This document shows positions 7,774 to 17,345 of a DNA stretch of 64,000 bases, piece by piece. Source of the DNA: a candidate division FCPU426 bacterium. GTDB lineage: Bacteria > Oederibacteriota > Muellerivitia > Muellerivitales > Muellerivitaceae. The translations under genes and the position numbers were made by a program. The notes under the pieces were generated by a model. That model had not been told where the DNA came from, ran no database searches, and saw nothing but the letters and a program-made list of their open reading frames with translations. The stretch is taken from positions 80,135 through 144,134 of the forward strand of contig PLFD01000057.1 of assembly GCA_003136635.1 (NCBI GenBank), read 5' to 3'. Positions within the stretch are counted from its first letter, which is position 1, and every line of letters begins with the position of its first letter.

Positions 7774-9570
7774 ATGATTTTCCTGCTTTTCTTCAGCTTT
7801 CTGGCCGGTTTCGCGACCATTCTCGCTCCCTGCATCTGGCCTCTTTTACCCCTAGTCCTGTCCGTCTCCTCCACCGGGGGCAAGCGCAAACCCTTCGGCT
7901 TGACGCTGGGCGTAATGACCAGCTTTTCCATCTTCACTCTCTTTGTTTCTTATCTAGAGCGCTTTCTTCACATCGACCCCAACGTCTTCCGCCTGATCGC
8001 GGTCATCATCATCGGCCTCCTGGGTCTGGCGCTTCTTTTTCCGTCTCTCGGAGCGAAATTTGAGGTCTGGATCAGTCAAGTGCTTCAACCCCTGCAAACC
8101 CGCCTTCAGGGCAACGGAGAAAGCCAGGGATTCGGCGGCGGTTACGTAGCCGGTTTTTCCATCGGCCTGGTTTGGGCGCCTTGCGCCGGGCCCATCCTGG
8201 CTACCATCGCCACCTTGGCGGCGACCCAATCGGTCAACTTTCAAGTCATCCTCGTGACTCTGGCTTACGCCCTGGGTTTAGGCATCCCGCTCTTTTTGGT
8301 TTCCCTGGGAGGATCTTTTCTTTTTGCCCGCATGAGAAAATTCACCAAATACACGGGTCGCGTGCAGCAGGTTTTTGGGGTCATCATGATCTGCGTAGCC
8401 TTGCTCATTTACACCAACTACGACAAGACCATCCAGCTCAAAATATTGGAAGCCTTTCCCAGTTACGGCAGCCTGGTTAACGGTTTAGAAACCAACAAAA
8501 CCGTCAGCCAACAGTTGGACGCGCTCAAGGGCGTGGCATCCGCGACAGCCGCCGCGTCTTCGGATGGAACACTGGCCGGTCAGTTCCCCAATGGAACTGA
8601 CACAAGCAAGTCTCAGGTCTCGACTGGTGGTCTCGGCCTAGCCGACCTGGGCCCGGCCCCCGAATTTACCGGCATCGCCCAATGGCTCAACAGCCGGCCC
8701 CTCACTCTGGCCCAGCTCAAAGGCAAAGTGGTACTGGTGGACTTTTGGACTTACAGCTGTATCAACTGCCTGCGAACCGTGCCCAATACCAAAGCCTGGT
8801 ACCAACAATATGGTCCGGATAATTTTGTGCTCATCGGCGTCCACACGCCCGAGTTCGCCTTTGAAAAAGAAACCGCGAACGTTCAGAAAGCTTTGAAACA
8901 ATTCAACATCACTTACCCCGTGGCCCAGGACAACGATTATCAAACCTGGAACGCTTACAAAAACGAATATTGGCCAGCCCAGTATCTGATCGACGCCAAA
9001 GGCCATATCCGCAAGGCGGATTTCGGCGAGGGCGAGTACGACAAGATGGACGACGCCATCCGCCAGCTTCTAACGGAAGCGGGCCATCCCGTTCAGCGAG
9101 CGGCAACGCTCGTGAAGGCCGCCGGAGTAGGTTACGACCAGACTCCCGAATCCTACTTGGGCACAGACCGCCTGGAACGTTTTGCCTCCCCCGAAAAGCC
9201 AGTCAACGGACTACAAACTTATTCTCTACCGGTGTCGCTCACCAACCACCATATCGCTTACCAGGGCGCCTGGACGCTCAGTGATGAAGCCGCCAAACCC
9301 GCCCAGGGATCGGCTTTAGAAATTCAGTTCACTGCGGATAAAGTTTATTTGGTCATCGGGCCGGGCAAGAAAGGCGACACGGTTTCGCTTTTCCTGGATG
9401 GGAAAGTTATCGGCGCGGGATCGGGCGCCGATGCGGCGAATGGAAAAGTGATTCTGGACGAACACCGTCTTTATAACTTGGTGGATTTCAAAGGAACCCT
9501 CGGTTCGCACCGCCTTCGCATCCAATTCAACAACACCAAAACTTCCGTCTACGCTTTTACTTTCGGCTGA
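7774..9570 (+). CDS. DipZ-type thiol-disulfide transporter/thioredoxin fusion
   Basis: A 598-residue three-part membrane protein. Residues 1-220 form a CcdA-like bundle of six helices, with a Cys-Pro-containing first helix (FATILAPCIWPLL) and a second Cys near VWAPCAGPIL. These helices move electrons from cytoplasmic thioredoxin outward. Residues about 290-440 are an AhpC/TSA thioredoxin fold with CINC at about 329-332 in the WTYSCINC context. The rest is a beta-sandwich with LVIGPGKKGDTVSLFLDG, as in mycobacterial DipZ. It probably reduces extracytoplasmic disulfides. AAGGAG lies 7 nt before ATG 7774. A decayed NTF2-like gene follows 32 nt later. Confidence 0.88.
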   Translation: MIFLLFFSFLAGFATILAPCIWPLLPLVLSVSSTGGKRKPFGLTLGVMTSFSIFTLFVSYLERFLHIDPNVFRLIAVIIIGLLGLALLFPSLGAKFEVWISQVLQPLQTRLQGNGESQGFGGGYVAGFSIGLVWAPCAGPILATIATLAATQSVNFQVILVTLAYALGLGIPLFLVSLGGSFLFARMRKFTKYTGRVQQVFGVIMICVALLIYTNYDKTIQLKILEAFPSYGSLVNGLETNKTVSQQLDALKGVASATAAASSDGTLAGQFPNGTDTSKSQVSTGGLGLADLGPAPEFTGIAQWLNSRPLTLAQLKGKVVLVDFWTYSCINCLRTVPNTKAWYQQYGPDNFVLIGVHTPEFAFEKETANVQKALKQFNITYPVAQDNDYQTWNAYKNEYWPAQYLIDAKGHIRKADFGEGEYDKMDDAIRQLLTEAGHPVQRAATLVKAAGVGYDQTPESYLGTDRLERFASPEKPVNGLQTYSLPVSLTNHHIAYQGAWTLSDEAAKPAQGSALEIQFTADKVYLVIGPGKKGDTVSLFLDGKVIGAGSGADAANGKVILDEHRLYNLVDFKGTLGSHRLRIQFNNTKTSVYAFTFG

Positions 9571-9602
9571 TACGGTCACAGCAGCATCAAGAGGAACAAG
9601 CC

Positions 9603-10023
9603 ATGAACGAAGATATAAGGGTTTCCGAAATTCAAGCCAGTCTTATCCTGGCCCAGGACCGAAAATATACCCGAATTGCTGATGATTACATCGCGGCGCT
9701 CAATACCCGCAACCCTCAAGCGGTCGGCAAAAACCTGCATCCCCATCTTCAAGTCGTAGGTCCGGCGGGCGAGGTGCATAACCGGGGACAGCTTTTTGTA
9801 AACTTTCCGGAAAGTGATTCAACATTTAGAAAAGGTGGATGTAACGGGCCAGTCCTGATTGAATAATCAAAGCACTTCCATTTACAACATGGTATTCCCC
9901 GCGGGCCCGGTCAAAACCACCATGGTTATGACTCATGACGAGGAGGAAGGCCTCATCAAAAAAATCGAGATGATCTACAACACCACGATGCTGCGGAATT
10001 ATTTAAACTCCAGAAAACAATAA
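9603..10023 (+). pseudogene. NTF2/SnoaL-like small protein, frameshifted and with an internal stop
   Basis: The first frame starts at ATG 9603 and reads ADDYIAALNTRNPQ and a LHPHLQVVGP strand, typical of an NTF2-like cone fold, as far as GQLFVNF near 9810. The matching continuation (RKVIQHLEKVDVTGQS) is in the +1 frame. That frame then meets a TGA near 9856 before resuming LNNQSTSIYNMVFPAGPVK and ending at TAA 10021. TGA acts as a normal stop elsewhere in the window (dipZ, for example), so recoding is unlikely. With one frameshift and one nonsense codon, the gene is probably dead. The intact form would have been about 138 residues. Confidence 0.65.
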
Positions 10024-10055
10024 AGAACCCTCCCGCATCTTCCCTTCGCGAGCCC

Positions 10056-10418
10056 TTATTCTTCCTCCGGCTCATCCCTCACAATCGGTTCTTCTACCGT
10101 ATCGTCCACCATCGAATGGATTTCTAACTCAAACCACTTGTCAAAGGTCTCTTCATCCCGATTCACCGGCCAATAATTCTCATCGGTTTCCCAATCGTCC
10201 AAAGCGTCCTCGAAAACATCCATTTTCAACGGACGGATGTTTTCCGCGGCTTCCTCAAAGGATTCGCAATCCGGAATCAACAGCACTTCGCAGTCCGCGT
10301 TAATTTCCGCCAGAGTAAAAACATGTCCCTTTTCCTCTTGGGCTTTAGGAGTCGAGTTGACCCAGTCCACGAAAGGTTGTTTGGCCTTGATGACTACCGC
10401 GTTGCGATTGATGTACAT
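10056..10418 (-). CDS. Small acidic cytoplasmic protein, conserved-looking hypothetical
   Basis: A 120-residue protein without signal peptide or membrane segment. It begins with a short basic strand (MYINRNAVVIKAKQPFVDWVN). The second half is very acidic and rich in Trp and Tyr (DDWETDENYWPVNRDEETFDKWFELEIHSM) and the tail ends EEPIVRDEPEEE. An AGGA lies before the ATG. I do not recognise the family. The acidity suggests binding to a basic partner such as a nucleic-acid-binding protein, but that is a guess. It stands alone between the NTF2 relic and the TPR gene. Confidence 0.6.
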   Translation of the reverse strand: MYINRNAVVIKAKQPFVDWVNSTPKAQEEKGHVFTLAEINADCEVLLIPDCESFEEAAENIRPLKMDVFEDALDDWETDENYWPVNRDEETFDKWFELEIHSMVDDTVEEPIVRDEPEEE

Positions 10419-10712
10419 GATATTCCTATTCTGAACCTGGATGCCGTCAACTATCCCGCATAGTTTAAGGGCAAACCCGTGAAAAAGAGATCAGGATTAC
10501 AACGAGGAGAAAGCCCCGCTCAACCCTATGGGTAACCCCATTCCTTTGGTTCATTCTCCGGAAACCTTTTCGCTAACCGCGCATCAAGAGCTCGAGTATC
10601 CTTTTGGCTCTTTCCTTTTTTAAAAACTCAAAAAAAATAGAGGTCTAGGGACTGTTGAGCATGAAATTCCGGTGTTATATTGGAATTCTACTCAGTCGGT
10701 TAAAGAGGCCCC

Positions 10713-12374
10713 ATGGAAGACCCAACTAACCCCGACCAAAAGAGCCTTCTCAAGTCAGCCCAAACGTATTTTCGGGAAGGTCTGTGGGACAAAGCGTTTG
10801 TTGAATATCAAAAAATTCTAGCCGTCAACCCCGCGGACACGAACACCCTGATCATCGTGGGTGATATTTACGCCAAAAAAAGATCCCATGAGCTGGCTTA
10901 CGAAACTTACCTGAAAGCCGCTTCAGACTTCATTGCTCAGGGACAGCTCGATAAAACCATCCCCCTTTATAAAAAAATAATCGCGCTGGAGGTATCTAAA
11001 CTCCCTGTCGATATCCGGATGAACATGAGTTTTTTTCAAAATTACGTCAAAATCGACGAGACGTTAAAAAATCAAAGTATCGAAGCCGCCATGGAGCCGC
11101 TGGGCAGACTTTTAAAACTTCGACCGAATGATCCTTACGCGCGGGCCCTGCTGAAAGATCTCGGCGTAAAACTGGAACAAAACACCCCAACTCAATCATT
11201 TCAAGCCTTGGGCGACGCTTTTTTAAAAAACGGGATTTTGGACATGGCTCAGACGATTTATAAAAAAATAGCGGACATGGATCCTAAAAATGTGCCTGTC
11301 CAGTCGAACCTAGCCAAAATTTACCGCAAACAGGGTTTTGAAAGCGCCGCGAAAAAGGTGTACCTGCATCTAGCGGAACTGGCCCTGACCGAAAATGATC
11401 TGACCGGCGCCTTTGATTTCGCTCAAAAAGCCATCGAGCTGAAAAGCGTGGAAGCCGTCTATATCTTGGGATTAATTGATTTAAAAAATAAAAAATGGCC
11501 TGAAGCAAAACTGGAGTTCGAGAGCCTGCTCCGGATCAAAGTTAACCATCTGGGCGCGCTGATTCATTTGGGAAAAACTTTCGCTTTGTTGGGCCATCCG
11601 GAAAAAGCCGCGGAAAATTTTCAAAAAGCTTTGAAAGCGAATAAGGACAGTCTTCAGGCTCAGGAAGCCTGGGTTGAGTTTTGTTTTCTAGACGGCGACA
11701 AAGAATTGTCCCTTCCCTATTTGACGGCATTGCTGAATAAAGCGGTCGCGGATATTAACCTGGAACAAACGGCCAAGTTTTCCAGAATGATGATCCAATT
11801 GAAGCCCGCTCTGGTTCCGCCTCAACTCCAGTTAATCGAAGCGCTTCAAGCGCTCGGCGATTTCAAAGGCGCGGCCGAAGCCTGCCAGGCGTTGGCCCTG
11901 GTTTACGAACAACAAGAGCAATGGAACGAGGCGGCTAAATGTTTGGAAAAGGCGCTCAAGCTAAATCCCGCAAACTCGGAAGTTTTGAAAAAAACCTTGG
12001 CGGACATCATCGAAAAAGCTCCTTCACTTCAAGCTTTAACTCAGCCTCCGCCGGCTTCGACAAATGTGATTGAGGTGACCATCGAAGTTCCGGATAATTC
12101 GGATGCGGATGTTGTCCGTTTCGCGGAAATAACCGAAGAAAAATCGGTTGAATCCCAGCCATTGCCTGAAACGCCAACATCAAATGGTGTTGAGGCCCAA
12201 ATGTCCACGGCCGGTTTGTGTATACAACATGGCCTGCTGAAAGCCGCCATTCATATTTATCAGCAGATTTTACAGGAGAACCCTGAATTGACGGAAATTC
12301 GCGCGAAACTCAACGAAGTCAACGCGGCCTATCTGAAACAATGGATGCAGTCGAAAGATAATTTCCCTTCTTAA
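10713..12374 (+). CDS. TPR-repeat protein
   Basis: A 553-residue protein made largely of tetratricopeptide repeats. Typical helix pairs such as GLWDKAFVEYQKILAVNPAD, KKWPEAKLEFESLLRI, GHPEKAAENFQKALKANKDS and EQWNEAAKCLEKALKLNPAN recur every 34 residues or so. There is no signal peptide, so the protein is probably cytoplasmic. A low-complexity linker (about 445-500, with TQPPPAST) separates the array from a final TPR. Proteins of this shape scaffold complexes such as pilus, secretion or gliding machines, but no such genes are nearby. AAGAGG precedes ATG 10713. Confidence 0.8.
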   Translation: MEDPTNPDQKSLLKSAQTYFREGLWDKAFVEYQKILAVNPADTNTLIIVGDIYAKKRSHELAYETYLKAASDFIAQGQLDKTIPLYKKIIALEVSKLPVDIRMNMSFFQNYVKIDETLKNQSIEAAMEPLGRLLKLRPNDPYARALLKDLGVKLEQNTPTQSFQALGDAFLKNGILDMAQTIYKKIADMDPKNVPVQSNLAKIYRKQGFESAAKKVYLHLAELALTENDLTGAFDFAQKAIELKSVEAVYILGLIDLKNKKWPEAKLEFESLLRIKVNHLGALIHLGKTFALLGHPEKAAENFQKALKANKDSLQAQEAWVEFCFLDGDKELSLPYLTALLNKAVADINLEQTAKFSRMMIQLKPALVPPQLQLIEALQALGDFKGAAEACQALALVYEQQEQWNEAAKCLEKALKLNPANSEVLKKTLADIIEKAPSLQALTQPPPASTNVIEVTIEVPDNSDADVVRFAEITEEKSVESQPLPETPTSNGVEAQMSTAGLCIQHGLLKAAIHIYQQILQENPELTEIRAKLNEVNAAYLKQWMQSKDNFPS

Positions 12375-12468
12375 ATCCGGATCGCTCAGCGGTCAATTGT
12401 CTCCGCAATCACCGTGTTTGTTTAAAATCATTCCTGTACCGCCCGAAACAATAGCCGCTTAAATAAAA

Positions 12469-12939
12469 TTAAACCGCCGTGGGGGTGGTTGTCGCCGTAA
12501 CCGTGCCGGTCATAGTAGCGGTCATGGCGGACGTCTTCTTCCGTTTGCGTTTGCGGATGCTCCCGCCGGGGGTAAGGCTTGGGGTTAAAACCGGCGTGTT
12601 GGTGATAATCGTAATTGTCCCAGTCGGTGTGTCTGTGGGTGTATCGGTCATCGTGATGGTCCCCGTGGCCGTGTTGGTTGCGGTCGTGGTAAGGATTCCG
12701 GTTGAAGTGGCACTCATAGCACCCAAAACCGTCGTGGTAACACTGGGAGTGAGGGTTACACCGGCGGGCGTCGTTCCATTCGGTGTCACACTGCCCGCTG
12801 ACAGAGAACTGGACGCATCCGTACCGGGCCCAAAGGGCGCCGCCGGAGCCGAGGTTCCCCCGCAGGAAAGACTGATGAATAAACAGGGCGCGAGAACCAG
12901 AACGGCCATGAGAATAACTTGTAATGAAGACTTACTCAC
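12469..12939 (-). CDS. Thr-rich putative lipoprotein
   Basis: A 156-residue low-complexity protein. The N-terminal hydrophobic segment ends in a lipobox-like LSCGG, so Cys26 is the likely lipidation site. The rest is dominated by Thr, Ala, Pro and Gly in TATNTATGT and TDTPTDTPTGT units. A sudden basic stretch (SIRKRKRKK) lies near residue 130. The start is GTG 12939, preceded by GGGGGTGA. The antisense frame is equally long because of the repetitive codons but has no signal or ribosome-binding site. Such tails usually act as surface spacers. No functional domain is visible. Confidence 0.5.
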   Translation of the reverse strand: MSKSSLQVILMAVLVLAPCLFISLSCGGTSAPAAPFGPGTDASSSLSAGSVTPNGTTPAGVTLTPSVTTTVLGAMSATSTGILTTTATNTATGTITMTDTPTDTPTGTITIITNTPVLTPSLTPGGSIRKRKRKKTSAMTATMTGTVTATTTPTAV

Positions 12940-13046
12940 GTCACCCCCGGCTTGAAGAATTCAAATCAGTATAAACCGGACCCGGGTGTAAACCAATTTC
13001 GATAAAATTCAAATTGACCGGTCTCTCATGAGACGGCCATCGGGGT

Positions 13047-13592
13047 TTAGGGATTGCTGGTGGGAGTTATCACTACCGGCACAGGAACGGCCGTAGGCGT
13101 GAACGCGATAGAGACTCCCTTCGAGTCCATGGGCGTTGCTGCCGGGTCAAAATGTTCCAGCGGCAGATGGGCCGCTCCATCCAGCTCCATCGTTAGAATT
13201 TTGATGGGAACTTCCTTAGTGGTAATGTCCAAAAGATAATCCTGACGGGTAATCACCCGTCCCGAAACCGCCATCACATCCCCTCTTTGGGGCGTCGTTT
13301 TAAAATAGTTGTACAGAAGATCAATCCTGATCCTGACGTAATAACTGCTCTTCGCAAAAGGCGTCAATCCGGCGATGATATATTTCTTGTCGGCCTTGGG
13401 GTCATTTCCTTCGGGGATAGCGCGGAAAACATAAAGCTTCCAAACGACATGGTTTGCCGGATCAATCGCGTTTGTTTCCCAAAAGCTCTGGTATTGTCCA
13501 ATCGCCTGATCCGTTGGCGCAGGTTGCAAGGAATCTGCCATCGCGGGAACCGCCAGCGCCATTGAAATCAAAACAAAAAATAATTTTTTCAT
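13047..13592 (-). CDS. Exported protein of unknown function
   Basis: A 181-residue protein with a clear signal peptide (MKKLFFVLISMALAVPAMA). The mature part contains a probable OB-like or beta-barrel stretch (DVMAVSGRVITRQDYLLDITTKEVPIKIL) and ends in a Pro/Val/Thr-rich tail (FTPTAVPVPVVITPT). AAAGGAAAA precedes the ATG. It lies between a Thr-rich lipoprotein and a beta-barrel protein on the same strand, so this may be a small cluster of envelope proteins. I do not recognise the family. Confidence 0.55.
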   Translation of the reverse strand: MKKLFFVLISMALAVPAMADSLQPAPTDQAIGQYQSFWETNAIDPANHVVWKLYVFRAIPEGNDPKADKKYIIAGLTPFAKSSYYVRIRIDLLYNYFKTTPQRGDVMAVSGRVITRQDYLLDITTKEVPIKILTMELDGAAHLPLEHFDPAATPMDSKGVSIAFTPTAVPVPVVITPTSNP

Positions 13593-13673
13593 GTCGTTTT
13601 CCTTTATAAAATCATCTTCAAGGATAACGATTCCCCCGAAAGAAAATCATGACAGTCGTCATGTTTGACCCTT

Positions 13674-14261
13674 TTAAAAGGCCGCGAAGGTAAGACCTAT
13701 TTTGATAGGAATGAATAAGGTGGGATTTTCGGAAAGCGGCAGCGCAACTGAAACCGGGGTGAAATCCATATCCAGACGGGTCTGCAAATAAACCGCCAAA
13801 GCCTGTTCCAGAGTGAATAAAATTCCAAAACCAGGCGATAGCAATAAATTGACATCATTGTCAGCTGGCACCGAAGAACCGACCGCGATGGAATAACTGT
13901 TTAACGCGAATCCGGCCCCCAGCAAAAGATAAGGTCTGATCCAGCCCGAACCGATGTTGTACCGTAAGAGCATCATCATCGGGGCATAAGTCCATCCCCC
14001 CGCGGTTTCCCCTGTTGTTTTCTGTCCCGCGTAGAAATAACCCAGATCAGCGGCCAGACTGAAATCGCGGTCAAACCGGTAACCCATTAAAACATCACCG
14101 CCCAGACCGATTCCATAATCCCGGGATACTTCCGCGCTGGCCGGAATCACCGCGCCGCCATCCACCTGCTCAAACCACTTTTGCGGCGGCAATAACTCCT
14201 GGCACCAGGCCTGGCCGCCCGCTAAAAACAGCGGCACTAAAATCCAAAATATGTTTTTCAT
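13674..14261 (-). CDS. Outer-membrane beta-barrel protein
   Basis: A 195-residue exported protein. A signal peptide (MKNIFWILVPLFLAGGQAWC) is followed by alternating hydrophobic/polar strands, for example GIGLGGDVLMGYRFDRDFSLAADLGYFYAG split around turns, and DVNLLLSPGFGILFTLEQA. It ends in a terminal aromatic residue (...LTFAAF), as outer-membrane proteins recognised by BamA do. The size fits an 8-stranded OmpA/OmpX-type porin-family barrel. No ligand can be predicted. It sits downstream of rpoD, separated by a hairpin terminator. Confidence 0.7.
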   Translation of the reverse strand: MKNIFWILVPLFLAGGQAWCQELLPPQKWFEQVDGGAVIPASAEVSRDYGIGLGGDVLMGYRFDRDFSLAADLGYFYAGQKTTGETAGGWTYAPMMMLLRYNIGSGWIRPYLLLGAGFALNSYSIAVGSSVPADNDVNLLLSPGFGILFTLEQALAVYLQTRLDMDFTPVSVALPLSENPTLFIPIKIGLTFAAF

Positions 14262-14283
14262 TTCCGGGCCTCCGTGAAAAGGG

Positions 14284-14307
14284 TGGTGGCAAAGGGGTCT
14301 GCCACCA
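14284..14307 (-). terminator. Intrinsic terminator downstream of rpoD
   Basis: On the minus strand TGGTGGCA pairs with TGCCACCA around an 8-nt loop, followed by CCCTTTT. It lies about 70 bp after the rpoD stop and just before the next minus-strand gene. Confidence 0.5.
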
Positions 14308-14377
14308 GTTTACACTTAACCCGCCGTTAATCATTTTTCATCAAGCTTAAAGCGCGATGAAGTAACCGGTTTTTTTA

Positions 14378-16180
14378 TTAGTTCAGGTAGTCCCTTAACA
14401 GACGGCTTCGGGAAGGGTGCATCAATTTTCGCAAAGCCTTGGCTTCAATCTGCCTGACGCGCTCACGGGTGACTTGATAAACATTCCCTACTTCTTCCAG
14501 CGTGTGGGCCGAACCGTCCTTCAAGCCAAACCGCAGGCGCAGCACATCCGCCTCCCGCTCCTTCAGCGTCTCCAGCACTTTGCCGATGCGCTCTTGAAGC
14601 AGGGTAAAAGACGCCGCATCGTCTGGGCTCACCGCGTCTTTATCCGCGATAAAATCACCCAGGTGGCTGTCCTGCTCTTCGCCGATGGGCGTTTCCAGAG
14701 AAATGGGATTCTGGGCGATTTTGAGAATAGCCCTTACCTTTTCAACCGGAAGCTGCATTTCCTTGGCGATATCATCCGCCGTAGGTTCGTGTCCCAGTTT
14801 CTGCACTAAAGCGCGGGAAGTCATGAGGGACTTGTTGATCACTTCATGCATGTGAACCGGTATACGGATCGTCCGGCTCATATCCGCGATAGCGCGGGTA
14901 ATGGACTGGCGGATCCACCAGGTGGCGTAGGTTGAAAATTTATAGCCCCGGCGGTACTCGAACTTCTCTACACCGCGCATCAGCCCCAGATTACCTTCCT
15001 GAATCAGATCCAGAAACGGCAGGCCCCGGTTGGTGTATTTTTTGGCGATCGAAATTACCAGTCTTAAATTGGCTTCCGCCAGTTCAGTGCGGGCCAGATA
15101 GGCTTCCCGCTCCCCGCTGCGGATAGCCCGCATCATGACCTTAATATTGGCCCGCTTGGTCTGGGTTTCCTTCTCAATGCGCTTAATCTCCCGGCGCGCG
15201 TTGTTCCAGTGGACGCAGGCGTTCATAAAATCATCGCCCTTCAAGGCGCTTTGTTTCTCCAGCAGTTTAACGTCATGCGGCTTGGGGTTTTCCAGCAGTC
15301 CGGGAATCCTGAGATAGGACGCGGGCGGCAGTTGAAGCCATTTTTCCTGCAGGTGCATCACGTGGTCCTGCTGTTCAAAAGCCTCGCCCTGTTCCCGAAG
15401 CGCGCCCGTGATTTTTTCTTTGGTCTTCTTGTGAAACTGGCAGTCTTTCACCAGCCAGATCAGGTCAATCAGTCTGGCGTCCAGCTCCTCGGTCAGAATT
15501 TTTCTTTTTTCGGGCTTGTGGGATTTAAGCCCCACCTGATGCTGGAGCGCTTTAATTTTCCGTTCCAAAACTTTTAGCTTCGAGTAATTTTTCGCCAGCT
15601 GGGCCAGTATTTTTTCTTCCGGCGGTCCGTTCGGCAGGTCGTCATATTGATCCAGGTTGAGCGTCTCTTTGATGGTTTTCTTTTTCTTCAGAATATCCGT
15701 AAAAATTTCATGCAGTTTCTCAAACCCCAGGCTGGAACCCAGCACCGCTTTGTCCGCCTTAAAGTCACCGGCCTCCATGCGCTTGGCGATGGCCACTTCT
15801 TCCTCACGCGTCAAAAGCGATATCCGCCCCATCTGATGCAGATACATTTTTACCGGGTCGCCCACGCGGATTTCCGCGCCCGCCGTCTCCAGAGCCTTCT
15901 CAAAATCTTCTTTCCCGTCCTCCAGATCATCGTCGACGCTGGCCGCGTCCGGCAAAACCGTTTCGGTTTCTTTCTGCTCGTCCGGTATGGCCGCTTCTTT
16001 TTCCTCGCGGTCCACCAGTTTGATGTCGTTCTCACCCAGCATGAACAGGATGTTGTCAATTTCTTCCGAGGACAGCACTTCATTCGGCAGGATGTCATTC
16101 ACCTCTTTATGGGTGATGTATCCTTTTTCTTTTCCCGCTTCGAGAATAAGGTTCTTGTGATCCGGCACTGATCGCTTCAT
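14378..16180 (-). CDS. rpoD: Housekeeping RNA polymerase sigma factor RpoD
   Basis: A 600-residue primary sigma-70. Region 1.1 (about 10-55, [21 protein letters not shown]) and region 1.2 ([21 protein letters not shown]) are present. A large non-conserved region of about 200 residues follows. Regions 2.1-2.4 include [17 protein letters not shown] and the -10-binding [16 protein letters not shown]. Regions 3 and 4 end with the -35-binding [17 protein letters not shown]. Full region 1.1 plus the NCR indicates the group 1 housekeeping sigma rather than an alternative one. The dnaG partner often found upstream is not within the window. Confidence 0.96.
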   Translation of the reverse strand: MKRSVPDHKNLILEAGKEKGYITHKEVNDILPNEVLSSEEIDNILFMLGENDIKLVDREEKEAAIPDEQKETETVLPDAASVDDDLEDGKEDFEKALETAGAEIRVGDPVKMYLHQMGRISLLTREEEVAIAKRMEAGDFKADKAVLGSSLGFEKLHEIFTDILKKKKTIKETLNLDQYDDLPNGPPEEKILAQLAKNYSKLKVLERKIKALQHQVGLKSHKPEKRKILTEELDARLIDLIWLVKDCQFHKKTKEKITGALREQGEAFEQQDHVMHLQEKWLQLPPASYLRIPGLLENPKPHDVKLLEKQSALKGDDFMNACVHWNNARREIKRIEKETQTKRANIKVMMRAIRSGEREAYLARTELAEANLRLVISIAKKYTNRGLPFLDLIQEGNLGLMRGVEKFEYRRGYKFSTYATWWIRQSITRAIADMSRTIRIPVHMHEVINKSLMTSRALVQKLGHEPTADDIAKEMQLPVEKVRAILKIAQNPISLETPIGEEQDSHLGDFIADKDAVSPDDAASFTLLQERIGKVLETLKEREADVLRLRFGLKDGSAHTLEEVGNVYQVTRERVRQIEAKALRKLMHPSRSRLLRDYLN

Positions 16181-16977
16181 GGACGCTCCGCTTTTTTTAG
16201 GATTTTACACAAAAAATTTTATTGAAGGCAATCTTGCCATCAACCGTCCTCGATAAAGACAGGCTATATATTGGTTTAAATCATCCTATTGAAAGGTCAA
16301 ACTTCATCAGTTCCGAGAGGCCAAAAACTTACAACGGGGGCCTTAACACCATCGGAAATCAGAGCTTTGTCACACCCGATTGAACGAACGATACTACTGT
16401 AATAACGGCCATAAGTGGAAATTATCATTCTTGAGAATTTCAGAACCAATGAAGATGATCTACGACGTTGCGGTACAAAAATCCAGTGGAGCTTGAGAAC
16501 AGAACGAAGATATCCATTCATCGACAAAACATTGAAAACCCCCTTATTTTCTTTATATTTGGCCTTCAAGCTCCCCTGCGGATGAGGAAGCCGGATGGGA
16601 CGCATTGACCCGAATTGGCCGAATCCGCCGTATCGCCGTCTTACCGATGAGGTAGGACGCGAAATAAGCGGTCGCTTCCCTGACTTCCTCTCCCGCCAAG
16701 GGGATTTCATCACCAGAAAATCCCATTCAAATATCAAAACCAGTCCGCGAAAAGCGGCGATGACGATTAGAAAAAGCGCGCCGTTAAATACCGCTAAACC
16801 TGCCATGGGGTTCGGCATCACTTCCTTCTTGTATTTCCTACCCTATAAGCGTTTGCAGGTTGTACCCAATCCTTTTTTGATGTTGATCCGCGTCATTCTT
16901 CGAATCCCCGGCCCTCTTTAAAATAATAACTAAAGGGACCTTATTCAGGCCCACAATTATGAAAGAGGTGAATAAAA
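16181..16977. other. Long intergenic stretch without a convincing gene
   Basis: About 800 bp upstream of rpoD. A minus-strand frame (16297-16821, 174 codons) has a plausible ribosome-binding site and one hydrophobic N-terminal segment. Its second half is basic and compositionally odd, and it matches no family I know. On the plus strand, 16297-16580 reads about 30 protein-like codons (SSVPRGQKLTTGALTPSEIR), then TAA, TAA and another TAA, then about 59 more codons in the same frame. This could be a decayed gene. rpoD promoters must lie at its left end. Confidence 0.4.
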
Positions 16978-17091
16978 ATGAAAAAAACCAAAATGGTGGC
17001 CAAGAAAACCTGCGCCGATTGCGGGAAAAAAGCGGCGGTCAGTTCGGGAAAAATGACCGACGGTAAGTTTTATTGCGGCGGCTGCAAGTAA
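16978..17091 (+). CDS. Tiny two-CxxC protein (37 aa)
   Basis: A 37-residue open frame, MKKTKMVAKKTCADCGKK followed by a short spacer and FYCGGCK at the C-terminus. Two CxxC pairs about 20 residues apart form a minimal zinc ribbon, and the rest is Lys-rich. AGAGGTG lies 7 nt before ATG 16978. A small hairpin (CCC-TTTA paired with TAAAGGG, 16913-16938) sits in its leader. Function unknown; a nucleic-acid or metal-binding role is possible. Confidence 0.55.
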   Translation: MKKTKMVAKKTCADCGKKAAVSSGKMTDGKFYCGGCK

Positions 17092-17345
17092 TCCAGTTGA
17101 GTGAAAGAGGAGAGGCTTTTAACCTGACAGGCATGGTCTTTTTTCGTTAATAGTCCGCAAAAGTTTCCAAACCCGAAAAAAAATACCAGGCCCGCGGTAT
17201 GAGGCTTCTCCTTTTTTTATTGAGATGATCGAATAACCCCGGTTCCCTATCCCCCTGCCGGACAAACCCCGGATAAAACAATGAAAACCCAACCCTAATT
17301 GTTTCCATTGACTGTAAAATAAGAAAAATCGAACCGGAGCGATTC

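Noticed and set aside
9603..10023. TGA recoding (as in Gracilibacteria/SR1) to explain the NTF2-like gene
   Set aside because: dipZ and other intact genes end at TGA, and a frameshift is also needed.
12479..12955. Val-rich plus-strand frame opposite the Thr-rich lipoprotein
   Set aside because: Thr codons on one strand read as Val-type codons on the other. Only the minus strand has a lipobox signal and ribosome-binding site.
16297..16821. A 174-codon minus-strand gene
   Set aside because: One hydrophobic segment and a passable ribosome-binding site, but the second half is of odd composition and unlike any family known to me. Left as uncertain intergenic DNA.
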